Shown: positions 1 through 6,584 of the stretch, piece after piece
Layout: the number at the start of each line of letters is the position of its first letter
Position numbering within the stretch: the stretch's first letter is position 1
Source of the DNA: Bacteroidota bacterium
Lineage (GTDB): Bacteria; Bacteroidota; Bacteroidia; Flavobacteriales; Weeksellaceae
Length of the DNA stretch: 14,147 bases
Assembly: GCA_023426625.1 (NCBI GenBank)
Contig: JAFAAJ010000236.1
Span: 1-14,147, forward strand
Direction of reading: 5' to 3'
Program-made: the position numbers and the translations under genes
The notes under the pieces: model-generated
Seen by the model: only the letters and a program-made list of their open reading frames with translations
What the model was told of the DNA's origin: nothing
The model's database searches: none

Positions 1-2348
1 TCGTTGGATTTTTCGTCGTATAGATTTCCAATCGTATACTCACCCATCAGATACGTCATATTCCCTACAATCTGCTGTGGTGCAACTCCGTTCAGCATTG
101 CTTTTTCTTTATCAGGAACGAGCTTGAATTCTTTCTGCGGCGCTTCTACCATCCAGTCAATATCAACTACATCATCGGTGTTTTTCAGAATATCTTCAAC
201 CTGCTTGGCTACTTTTATCTGGCCTTCATACTCAGGTCCGTAGATTTCCGCTACGATTGTTGAAAGAACAGGCGGTCCCGGCGGAACTTCCACTATTTTT
301 ACATTAGCTCCATATTCCGATGCTATTTTCTGAATTTCAGGGCGAATATTTTTAGCCACATCGTGGCTTTGTGCATTACGGTCTTCCTTATGCAGAAGAT
401 TGACCTGAATGTCTGCCGTATTGCTGTTTCCACGCATATCATAATGACGAACCAAACCATTGAATGTAATCGGAGCCGAAGAACCTATGTAGTTCTGGTA
501 GTTTACAACCTCGGGAACGGTTTTAAGATATTGTGCAATATCCTGAGTAACGGCCGAAGTTCTTTCCAGTGTTGTTCCTTCCGGCATATCAATCACTACC
601 TGAATTTCATTTTTATTGTCAAACGGAAGCATTTTTACCGCTACCCATTTTGTAAAGAAGGCCGCTACGGAAATCAGTAACAAAACAACCGTAATCCCCA
701 TCATGGTCCATCTTTTTGATTTTGAATCAAGAAGTGGCTGCTCGATTTTTTTATAGATTTTATAAATCCTTCCTGTTTCAAGCCCCTGCTCTTCTTTGTG
801 TTCCTGATCATCTTTTACTTTTAATAAATGATAACCAAGATATGGAGTAACTGTTAATGCTACAAAAAGGGAAAGCAGCATTGCTATAGAAGCCCCTATT
901 GGCATTGGTGACATATAAGGCCCCATCATACCTGACACAAAAGCCATTGGCAGAATCGCTGCAATCACGGTAAATGTTGCCAAAATAGTAGGGTTTCCCA
1001 CCTCGTTAATGGCATAAATCGCAGCCTGTTTGAAGGGCAGTTTCTTCATATGAAAATGCCTGTGCATGTTTTCAGCAATGATGATACTGTCGTCTACTAC
1101 AATTCCGACTACAAAAACCAGTGCAAATAGTGTAATCCTGTTCAGCGTATATCCCAAAATATAATAGCTGAATAAAGTTAAAGCAAATGTAAGCGGAACG
1201 GAAAAGAAAACAACCAAACCGCCTCTCCATCCCATTGCCAGCATTACTAGGACGGTTACCGCCAAAATCGCAACACCAAGGTGCATCAGTAATTCTGAAA
1301 CTTTATGGGAAGCTGTTTCCCCGTAATTTCTGGTCACCTCAACGTGAACATCATCCGGAATGAGATTCTTCTTTAGCTCATCTACTTTCGCAAGGATCTG
1401 CTCGGAAATTTTCATGGCATCAGCGCCTTTTACTTTGGAAACCGTAACGGTAATCGCCGGGTATTCCGATTTGAATTTCTTGCCGTTTTCTACTGCATTT
1501 CCATATCCGAAACTTACATAATTGGCAGGATCAGAAGCACCGTCTTTAATAGCAGCTACCTGTTTAAGATACACCGGCATATTCTGTGAAGTCCCGATAA
1601 CGAGGTTTTCCACATCTTCGGCAGAGTTCAGAAATTGCCCCGTTGTCAGAAGATATTCGGAATCACCTGAATCAAATTTTCCGGATTGTGAACTTCCGTT
1701 ATTGGCCTGAATCATCTGCATTACAGAAAGTGCATCTACGTCCAGCTCTGCCATTTTATCTTTATCTAAAATGACCTGCAGCTGGCGGTTTCTACCTCCA
1801 ATAGTTTTGGTGAGGGAAACATCTTTTATTTTTTTGACTTCGGAAGACAGCTCTTCTCCTAGCTGGCGAAGCTGAAAATCATTGTAATTGGCATTATCAC
1901 TCCACAAAGTCAGTCCAAGCATCGGAACATCATCAATAGAACGGGTTTTCACCATAGGTTCCATTACGCCTTTCGGGAAAATATTTTTGTTCTTCATCAG
2001 CTCATCATAAAGCTTTACGTAGGAACGTTCTGTATCTTCTCCTACATAAAACTGAACAATAATCATGGCCTGCCCGTTCATGGCCATCGAGTGAATATGC
2101 TCTACTCCTTTGATATTGGAAATAATTTTTTCAAGAGGTTTTACCACACGGCTTTCCACCTCTTTTGGATTAGCTCCCGGGTAGCCCACCATTACATCCG
2201 CCATAGGGATGATGATCTGTGGTTCTTCTTCTCTTGGTATTAATGTGGAACTGTACACCCCGATAATCATCAAAGCCATCATTAACAGAATGGTTAATTT
2301 TGAATTGATGAAAAATTCGGCAATACGTCCTGCAAATCCTTTTTCCAT
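1..2348 (-). CDS. RND-family efflux permease (inner membrane pump), C-terminus cut by window edge
   Basis: This is the proton-driven inner-membrane subunit of a tripartite efflux pump. The frame is open from the ATG at 2348 to the window edge with no stop or frameshift, giving about 782 residues of a family usually near 1,030-1,060, so roughly the last quarter lies outside. The N-terminus MEKGFAGRIAEFF leads into the first membrane helix (about residues 17-33). Next come PREEEPQI (about 38-45) and the porter-domain motif YPGANPKEVES (56-66). A membrane-helix cluster follows, with VVDDSIIIAEN around D419/D420, the acidic pair that carries protons in AcrB-type pumps. A second large periplasmic loop begins near residue 590. 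The paired Asp fits an organic-compound (HAE-like) exporter better than a heavy-metal CzcA type, but the substrate is unknown. It is last of three genes after tolC and the adaptor, 91 bases behind the adaptor stop. Confidence 0.95.
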   Translation of the reverse strand, partial: MEKGFAGRIAEFFINSKLTILLMMALMIIGVYSSTLIPREEEPQIIIPMADVMVGYPGANPKEVESRVVKPLEKIISNIKGVEHIHSMAMNGQAMIIVQFYVGEDTERSYVKLYDELMKNKNIFPKGVMEPMVKTRSIDDVPMLGLTLWSDNANYNDFQLRQLGEELSSEVKKIKDVSLTKTIGGRNRQLQVILDKDKMAELDVDALSVMQMIQANNGSSQSGKFDSGDSEYLLTTGQFLNSAEDVENLVIGTSQNMPVYLKQVAAIKDGASDPANYVSFGYGNAVENGKKFKSEYPAITVTVSKVKGADAMKISEQILAKVDELKKNLIPDDVHVEVTRNYGETASHKVSELLMHLGVAILAVTVLVMLAMGWRGGLVVFFSVPLTFALTLFSYYILGYTLNRITLFALVFVVGIVVDDSIIIAENMHRHFHMKKLPFKQAAIYAINEVGNPTILATFTVIAAILPMAFVSGMMGPYMSPMPIGASIAMLLSLFVALTVTPYLGYHLLKVKDDQEHKEEQGLETGRIYKIYKKIEQPLLDSKSKRWTMMGITVVLLLISVAAFFTKWVAVKMLPFDNKNEIQVVIDMPEGTTLERTSAVTQDIAQYLKTVPEVVNYQNYIGSSAPITFNGLVRHYDMRGNSNTADIQVNLLHKEDRNAQSHDVAKNIRPEIQKIASEYGANVKIVEVPPGPPVLSTIVAEIYGPEYEGQIKVAKQVEDILKNTDDVVDIDWMVEAPQKEFKLVPDKEKAMLNGVAPQQIVGNMTYLMGEYTIGNLYDEKSN

Positions 2349-2388
2349 AAAAAAATATTTTTTTAATATAACAATGAATCAATCTAAC

Positions 2389-2441
2389 AGTGTAGCAATG
2401 GTTTTCATTGGTAAATGGCTATATTGATATATTGTTACACT
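2389..2441 (-). repeat. Intercistronic inverted repeat between adaptor and permease genes
   Basis: AGTGTAGCAAT (2389-2399) and ATTGTTACACT (2431-2441) are inverted copies matching at 10 of 11 positions, separated by 31 bases. The right arm overlaps the adaptor stop codon (2440-2442). A smaller hairpin, CAATG/CATTG (2396-2409), is nested on one side. No T-tract follows, so it is not a standard terminator. It could affect mRNA processing or relative expression of adaptor and pump; that role is inferred. Confidence 0.45.
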
Positions 2442-3528
2442 ATTTTACCTGAACTTTTGCACCGTTATATAACTTCCCCGCAGAAGAAACAATATAACTC
2501 TCTTTAGGGTTTAAGCCTGATAGTATTTCAACCTGATCTCCAATTGTTTTCCCAGTCTTCAGCCATCTTAAGATTGCTGTATTTTGAGAACTTATCACAT
2601 AAACACCTGTGATCTGACCGTTTTCTACCAAAGCAGTTTTAGGGATCATCATGCTTTCCTGGAAGTCCTGATTGATTTTCCCTGATGTTTTGAAAGGAAA
2701 CTGTACGTTGACAAACATTCCCGGAAGTAGATCCGAAGCATTATGAATATTAATTTTTACCATATACTGCCCGCCAGTATTAGCTGCCGATTTGCTGATT
2801 TCGGAAACAGTTCCGGAAACGGTTTTATTCATAGACTTTAAGGTCACTTCAACAGGCATTCCGTTGGAAATCATGGTGATATTCTGCTCGGAAACCAGAA
2901 CCTGAGCCTGCAAAGATGATGGAGATTCTATCGTAAGCAAAGGCATACCGGGACTTGCCATATCACCCTGCTCTGCAAATTTTGCCGTAACAGTTCCTGA
3001 AATAGGTGCCGTAACGTTGGTATAACGATATTGTGCGTTGACTTCGTTTTTCATCTGCTGTGCGGTCTGCAATCCTGCCTGTGCCATTTCGTACCGTGCT
3101 CTCATATCATCCAGCTCTTTCTGGGAAGCACTTTGGGATTTATACAGATTCTGGAATCTTTCGTAATCTTTTCTGGCAATATTGTAGCTGGCCTGTGCCT
3201 GGGAGATCTGTGCATTAGCCTGCCCGCCTTTCGCCTGGATATCTGCCGCATTAATACTTACCAATAACTGCCCTGCCCTAACGTTCTGCCCTACTTCTGC
3301 CTTCATGGATGTGATATATCCCATCATTCGGGTAGAAACATTGACTGAATTTTTGGCAACCAATTTTCCGCTCGCTGTAGCAGATGAACCTTCCGAGCCC
3401 GCTGTTGCATGGCTTACCGTAACAGAAATAGGTGCATCAGCATTCTGAACGGATTTTTTTTCGTCTGAAGAACAGCTTCCCAAAAGAAGCGTACCCAGAA
3501 CTAAAGTTGAATAAATGTATGTTTTCAT
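2440..3528 (-). CDS. RND efflux periplasmic adaptor (HlyD/AcrA-like membrane fusion lipoprotein)
   Basis: This 362-residue protein bridges the inner-membrane RND pump and the outer-membrane channel. It starts with a lipoprotein signal peptide ending in the lipobox LLGS-C, so Cys19 should be lipidated and tether it in the periplasm; the following SSDEKK is a typical soluble linker. A first half-lipoyl (barrel-sandwich) segment covers about residues 63-94 (GYITSMKAEVGQNVRAGQLL). A Gln/Ala-rich helical hairpin follows at about 95-165, the part that docks on TolC. The second half-lipoyl (VTAPISGTVT) lies at about 173-200, a beta-barrel at about 205-275 and a membrane-proximal domain to the end. 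Length and domain order are normal for the family. It lies 30 bases after the tolC-like stop and is clearly in the same operon. Confidence 0.95.
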   Translation of the reverse strand: MKTYIYSTLVLGTLLLGSCSSDEKKSVQNADAPISVTVSHATAGSEGSSATASGKLVAKNSVNVSTRMMGYITSMKAEVGQNVRAGQLLVSINAADIQAKGGQANAQISQAQASYNIARKDYERFQNLYKSQSASQKELDDMRARYEMAQAGLQTAQQMKNEVNAQYRYTNVTAPISGTVTAKFAEQGDMASPGMPLLTIESPSSLQAQVLVSEQNITMISNGMPVEVTLKSMNKTVSGTVSEISKSAANTGGQYMVKINIHNASDLLPGMFVNVQFPFKTSGKINQDFQESMMIPKTALVENGQITGVYVISSQNTAILRWLKTGKTIGDQVEILSGLNPKESYIVSSAGKLYNGAKVQVK

Positions 3529-3558
3529 TATTAAATTTATTTATATTCCTTACCGTGG

Positions 3559-4866
3559 TTATTTTTCTAAAAACCTTTGATATTCCCAGGCTACGTTGTA
3601 TTGGAAAACAGCCTGCTGATATTCAAGTTCTTTTTGTGACATCAGGGTTTCTGCGGAAAGAAGGTCAGTAGATTTTTCCAGTCCCTGGTCATATCGGTTT
3701 TTCCGGATCCTGTAAGCCTCCTTACTTTGTTCCCAGGCTTGTTTTGTGAAATTGACCTTAGACTGGGCATCTTCAATCTGGCGGCTGACCTTATTGAGTT
3801 CAAGCTGACTTTGTTTAGAATACTGTTCTATTTCAGTCTGTGCTTTGGAACGTTCTGCTTTGTATTTTTCCTGTTCGCTTTTTGATTTAAGCCCGTCAAA
3901 GACATTCCAGGAAAGCTGAATTCCTGCTAAGTATCCGTTGGCGTTGAACTGTCCTATCTTATTGTCATACATTTCAAAGCTTCCAAACGCATTGAGTTTG
4001 GGAAGAAATTTAGCTTTTGATGATTTTATCATCCAGTCATATGCTTCAAGCGATTTGTAGTAGGCCTGCAAATCTTTACGGTTCTGATTGAGCCTGGTTT
4101 CAGAATTTGGAATGCCTTCTGTGTATTCCAAGGTTTCTGCGGGTTTCAGGATTTTATTTTCTGAGCTTTCATCCAAAAGAAAATATAAGTAATCGGAAGC
4201 GTTTCTGATGTTGGATTTTGCAGTCTGAATCTGACTTTCTATCTCACTGATACGAACGTCCATATACAAAACTTCAGATTTCTGGATCATTCCGTTTTTA
4301 TAATAATTGTCGATAACTTTTTTATTGGCAAGGGTTGTCTGCTTTGCATTTTCAAGAGTTTCAAGCATTCTGTACGCCAGCTGAAGCATCATGTACGATT
4401 TTTTCAGCTCGAACCGAACATATTCTTTGGTTCTTTCTGTTTTGATAGTAAACACATCAGCTTTTATCTGTCCTGCCTTTTTCTGATATACCGCATCCAT
4501 ATTAATGATAGGCTGCTGCACTTCTATTTTGGTTGCAAAATTGGAAATGCTTTTAGGGTTATTCAGATGATCGGGACTGAAGTCCATCATCGTTATTCTT
4601 TCCTGATTGAGCTTGGAACCAAATGCATACAGAGGATTATTGGTATTGGAAAAAGTGTACGAGGCATTCACATTCGGCAGGTACATTGCTTTGGTTCCCA
4701 GAAGTTCGGCTTTGGCAAGTTCTGCCTCCTTTTTTGCCATTTTTATCTGAAGGTTATTGTCTATAAGCTTATTTTCCAGATCCGCTTTGGAAATAGGGAT
4801 AATTTCTTGTGAAAAAGCTTCCGAACAGGTTGTCAGTAATAAAATAAGTATGGCTAATTTTCTCAT
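3559..4866 (-). CDS. TolC-family outer membrane efflux protein
   Basis: This 435-residue protein is the outer-membrane channel of the pump. It begins with a Sec signal peptide (MRKLAILILLLTTCSEAFSQ, likely cleaved near residue 19-20). Two outer-membrane-efflux-protein repeats follow, each with long amphipathic helices rich in Lys, Glu, Gln and Ala and strand segments such as NVNASYTFSN and GYLAGIQLSWNVFDG. The C-terminal helix KSTDLLSAETLMSQKELEYQQAVFQYNVAWEYQRFLE is characteristic of the TolC family. Length is typical of Bacteroidota members. It is the first gene of the tolC-adaptor-permease operon, with a promoter box at 4883-4890 and an upstream terminator that separates it from osmC. The substrate cannot be read from the sequence. 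Confidence 0.95.
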   Translation of the reverse strand: MRKLAILILLLTTCSEAFSQEIIPISKADLENKLIDNNLQIKMAKKEAELAKAELLGTKAMYLPNVNASYTFSNTNNPLYAFGSKLNQERITMMDFSPDHLNNPKSISNFATKIEVQQPIINMDAVYQKKAGQIKADVFTIKTERTKEYVRFELKKSYMMLQLAYRMLETLENAKQTTLANKKVIDNYYKNGMIQKSEVLYMDVRISEIESQIQTAKSNIRNASDYLYFLLDESSENKILKPAETLEYTEGIPNSETRLNQNRKDLQAYYKSLEAYDWMIKSSKAKFLPKLNAFGSFEMYDNKIGQFNANGYLAGIQLSWNVFDGLKSKSEQEKYKAERSKAQTEIEQYSKQSQLELNKVSRQIEDAQSKVNFTKQAWEQSKEAYRIRKNRYDQGLEKSTDLLSAETLMSQKELEYQQAVFQYNVAWEYQRFLEK

Positions 4867-4882
4867 TTCTCTAATTTTAAAG

Positions 4883-4890
4883 CAAAATTA
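4883..4890 (-). promoter_or_regulatory. Bacteroidota -7 promoter box for the efflux operon
   Basis: On the minus strand this reads TAATTTTG, an exact match to TAnnTTTG, the -7 element used by the Bacteroidota primary sigma factor. Transcription would start near 4877, leaving a leader of about 11 bases before the ATG at 4866. No TTG or TTTG is seen at the expected -33 distance, which fits a promoter that needs an activator. The region just upstream carries GGTTACTGTAC (4918 down to 4908). Confidence 0.5.
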
Positions 4891-4953
4891 GATCGATGAA
4901 ATCTATTGTACAGTAACCAACATCACATAAGCAGATTTTTCTTGAGTGAACAT

Positions 4954-4977
4954 AAAAAAACCGCCTTTAAGACGGTT
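4954..4977 (-). terminator. Rho-independent terminator after osmC
   Basis: On the minus strand a 7-bp stem, AACCGTC (4977-4971) with GGCGGTT (4965-4959, one G-U pair), closes a 5-base loop and runs into a T-tract to 4954. It lies 22 bases after the osmC stop and ahead of tolC, so it separates the rhodanese-osmC unit from the efflux operon. Confidence 0.85.
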
Positions 4978-4998
4978 ACAATATAAATGATGGAAATA

Positions 4999-5433
4999 TT
5001 ACATTACTTTTATTTGTGGAATCATCGTTACCTTTGATTTCACAGAATTGGATATTAGGCAATTGGCTTCGGACTTCTGAAGAACTCTTTCTGCCTTTTC
5101 TCTTTCAGATTCGTTTTTAATGCTAACAATGGGTTCCAAAATCACTTCAGTCATCAGGAATTTACCTTCTACCTGCTCTAGCTTTCCTTTGGATTTACAC
5201 TGAAAATCTGAAAATTCGAGCTTTGAGTTTTCTGCTATTGCCAGAAATGTAGTCATCAGGCAGCTGCTTACTGCTGCTGTGAAAAGATGTTCCGGAGACC
5301 AGACGCCTTCTATTCCTTTAAGAAATTGAGGCGGAGTTGCCACTTCTATATTCTGTGAAAGTTCGGAAGAAGACATTTCACCTTTACGGTTATCTTTCCA
5401 CTCAACATCTACGGTATAATAGTGTGCTTCCAT
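4999..5433 (-). CDS. OsmC-family protein (probable thiol-dependent peroxidase)
   Basis: This 144-residue protein has the OsmC/Ohr fold. Members reduce organic hydroperoxides using two cysteines. The first family motif is EHLFTAAVSSCL with Cys58, and the second reactive-position cysteine is Cys125 in SEANCLISNSV, so both residues needed for the chemistry are present; Cys79 is additional. No signal peptide is seen, so it should be cytoplasmic. Length is normal. The gene starts 4 bases after the rhodanese stop, which implies co-transcription and probably translational coupling, and a terminator follows. Some OsmC-like proteins act on other thiol or sulfane-sulfur substrates, and pairing with a rhodanese makes that possible here; the true substrate is not determined by sequence. 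Confidence 0.9.
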   Translation of the reverse strand: MEAHYYTVDVEWKDNRKGEMSSSELSQNIEVATPPQFLKGIEGVWSPEHLFTAAVSSCLMTTFLAIAENSKLEFSDFQCKSKGKLEQVEGKFLMTEVILEPIVSIKNESEREKAERVLQKSEANCLISNSVKSKVTMIPQIKVM

Positions 5434-5437
5434 TGTT

Positions 5438-5746
5438 TTAGATTTTGTTGTTTAAACTCATCCATCCACCACCGTTATGTACATTTTCATAGCCGTTATT
5501 CTGGAGAATACTTTTTGCTGATGCACTTCTCATTCCTGAAGCACAGCAGGTAATAATGGTTTCATCTTTACTTAGTTTTGACAGATTTTTTTCAAGCTGA
5601 TCTACAGGAATATTCAGGGAACCCTTAATGTGTCCACCTGCAAATTCGCTTTTACTTCTTACATCTACTATTACTGCACCTTGCTTTACAAGATTTGCAT
5701 AATCGGTTTTATCCATTCCGAAAAGATTTTTAATTACATCTAACAT
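5438..5746 (-). CDS. Single-domain rhodanese (sulfurtransferase)
   Basis: This 102-residue protein is one rhodanese domain, an enzyme that carries sulfane sulfur as a persulfide on a catalytic cysteine and passes it to an acceptor such as cyanide, thiols or a partner protein. The fold motifs appear in order: VIVDVRSKSEFAGGHIKGSLNIP (about 25-47), then the active-site loop CASGMRS with catalytic Cys68, then GYENVHNGGGWMSL near the C-terminus. An extra cysteine, Cys67, sits directly before the catalytic one. No signal peptide is seen, so the location is cytoplasmic. It is the first gene of a pair with osmC (4-base gap), has its own TAnnTTTG box at 5772-5779, and lies 65 bases after the Crp/Fnr-type regulator, with no clear terminator between. 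Confidence 0.93.
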   Translation of the reverse strand: MLDVIKNLFGMDKTDYANLVKQGAVIVDVRSKSEFAGGHIKGSLNIPVDQLEKNLSKLSKDETIITCCASGMRSASAKSILQNNGYENVHNGGGWMSLNNKI

Positions 5747-5771
5747 TGTCTTGGTTTTTAAATTAATGATG

Positions 5772-5779
5772 CAAATGTA
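5772..5779 (-). promoter_or_regulatory. Bacteroidota -7 promoter box for rhodanese-osmC
   Basis: The minus strand reads TACATTTG, an exact TAnnTTTG match. The start site would fall near 5766, giving a leader of about 20 bases. No clear -33 TTG is present at 17-23 bases, again suggesting dependence on an activator; the adjacent Crp/Fnr-type regulator is the natural candidate. Confidence 0.5.
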
Positions 5780-5811
5780 AGATGGAAATAAAAGCCTGTC
5801 AGTGATGAAGG

Positions 5812-6420
5812 TTACAATAGGGTAATTTTATTTCGGGAAAGTCGGATTTTGCCATCTATTTCCATCCGTTTCAGGACACGACTTGTGGCTTCCCGTGTAA
5901 TCCCGAGTTCATCTGCCAATTGCTGGTGTGTTACATTGAGTTCTTTTGTCTTATATAGCTGGGATTTCTGACTCAGTAAATGCAGGATTCTGGCATCAAC
6001 TTTTTGAAAGGCGACAGAATTCACTACCTCCAACAGATCCTGAAATCTTCTTTGATATAGACTAAATATAAAATCTGTCCATTCAGGATATTTTCTTAGC
6101 CATTCCTTTGCCTGTTTAAGTGAAATCATAAGAATTTCGGCATCTTCTTCCACTACAACTTTTACTTTTGATGTGTCTTGGGTAAGCCCGGAAAGGATAG
6201 AAGAAATACAGCTTTCACCTGGGGTAAGGTAATACAATAGAATTTCCCGTCCGTCTTCTTCGGTTCTGATCACTTTGATGTTTCCTGAAATCACCAACGG
6301 AACATAATTGATATATGAATTGATATCTAAAATAACGGTTCCTGCCGGAAACAGCTTAAGGTTCTCGTTTGATGCAATTTCTTTTTTGAATTCCGGATCT
6401 GATATTTTATTGATATTCAT
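5812..6420 (-). CDS. Crp/Fnr-family transcriptional regulator
   Basis: This 202-residue regulator has an N-terminal cyclic-nucleotide-binding-like beta-barrel (about residues 22-105), a dimer helix (about 108-140) and a C-terminal winged helix with the recognition segment VTHQQLADELGITREATSRVLKRME (about 163-187). Upstream in-frame codons would add MLIILYLK from 6444, but the ATG at 6420 begins the conserved part, and the TAnnTTTG box at 6424-6431 lies between the two, so I chose 6420. It lacks the N-terminal cysteine cluster of oxygen-sensing Fnr and the Arg-Ser phosphate-binding pair of cAMP-binding Crp. Its only cysteine is Cys71, in PGESCISS, so it may sense another ligand or thiol state; this is inference. 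Its position ahead of rhodanese-osmC and the efflux operon suggests that it controls them. Confidence 0.9.
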   Translation of the reverse strand: MNINKISDPEFKKEIASNENLKLFPAGTVILDINSYINYVPLVISGNIKVIRTEEDGREILLYYLTPGESCISSILSGLTQDTSKVKVVVEEDAEILMISLKQAKEWLRKYPEWTDFIFSLYQRRFQDLLEVVNSVAFQKVDARILHLLSQKSQLYKTKELNVTHQQLADELGITREATSRVLKRMEIDGKIRLSRNKITLL

Positions 6421-6423
6421 TTT

Positions 6424-6431
6424 CAAATATA
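6424..6431 (-). promoter_or_regulatory. Candidate -7 promoter box for the Crp/Fnr-type regulator
   Basis: The minus strand reads TATATTTG, an exact TAnnTTTG match, but it ends only 3 bases before the ATG at 6420. If used, the transcript would be leaderless or nearly so. There is no TTG at a proper -33 distance. Alternatively the promoter lies further upstream and this is an AT-rich chance match. Confidence 0.35.
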
Positions 6432-6472
6432 ATATAATTAACAATATCCTTTTGTTTTTAACAACTGCATGA

Positions 6473-6489
6473 AAAGGTACATAACCTTT
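6473..6489. promoter_or_regulatory. Inverted repeat, possible operator upstream of the regulator gene
   Basis: The plus strand carries AAAGGT, a 5-base spacer and ACCTTT, a symmetric site of the kind bound by dimeric regulators. It lies about 53 bases upstream of the regulator ATG and about 30 bases beyond the dnaK terminator. The half-site is not the classical Crp (TGTGA) or Fnr (TTGAT) sequence. An autoregulatory role is inferred from position only. Confidence 0.3.
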
Positions 6490-6519
6490 GTACTTTTAAT
6501 CTATAATTAAATTTTTCAT

Positions 6520-6554
6520 AAAAAAACCACTTTAAACAATGTTTAAAGCGGTTT
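6520..6554 (-). terminator. Rho-independent terminator after dnaK
   Basis: On the minus strand a 14-bp stem, from AAACCGCTTTAAAC (6554-6541) through a 3-base loop to GTTTAAAGTGGTTT (6537-6524), runs into seven T residues (6526-6520). The only non-Watson-Crick pair is a G-U on the minus-strand RNA; on the plus strand it would be an A-C mismatch, so the structure favours termination of dnaK. Confidence 0.9.
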
Positions 6555-6584
6555 TAATTATTTATTATTTTTAATAAATAATTA
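6555..6584. repeat. AT-only 13-bp inverted repeat overlapping the dnaK stop codon
   Basis: The arms 6555-6567 and 6572-6584 are perfectly complementary around a four-T loop and contain only A and T. The right arm includes the dnaK TAA stop (6584-6582), and the element directly abuts the terminator hairpin ending at 6554, so two stem-loops stand in tandem at the 3' end of the dnaK mRNA. Confidence 0.6.

Noticed and set aside
4..680. Plus-strand open frames at the left edge (79 and 105 codons)
   Set aside because: They are antisense to the continuous RND permease reading frame and show no family features.
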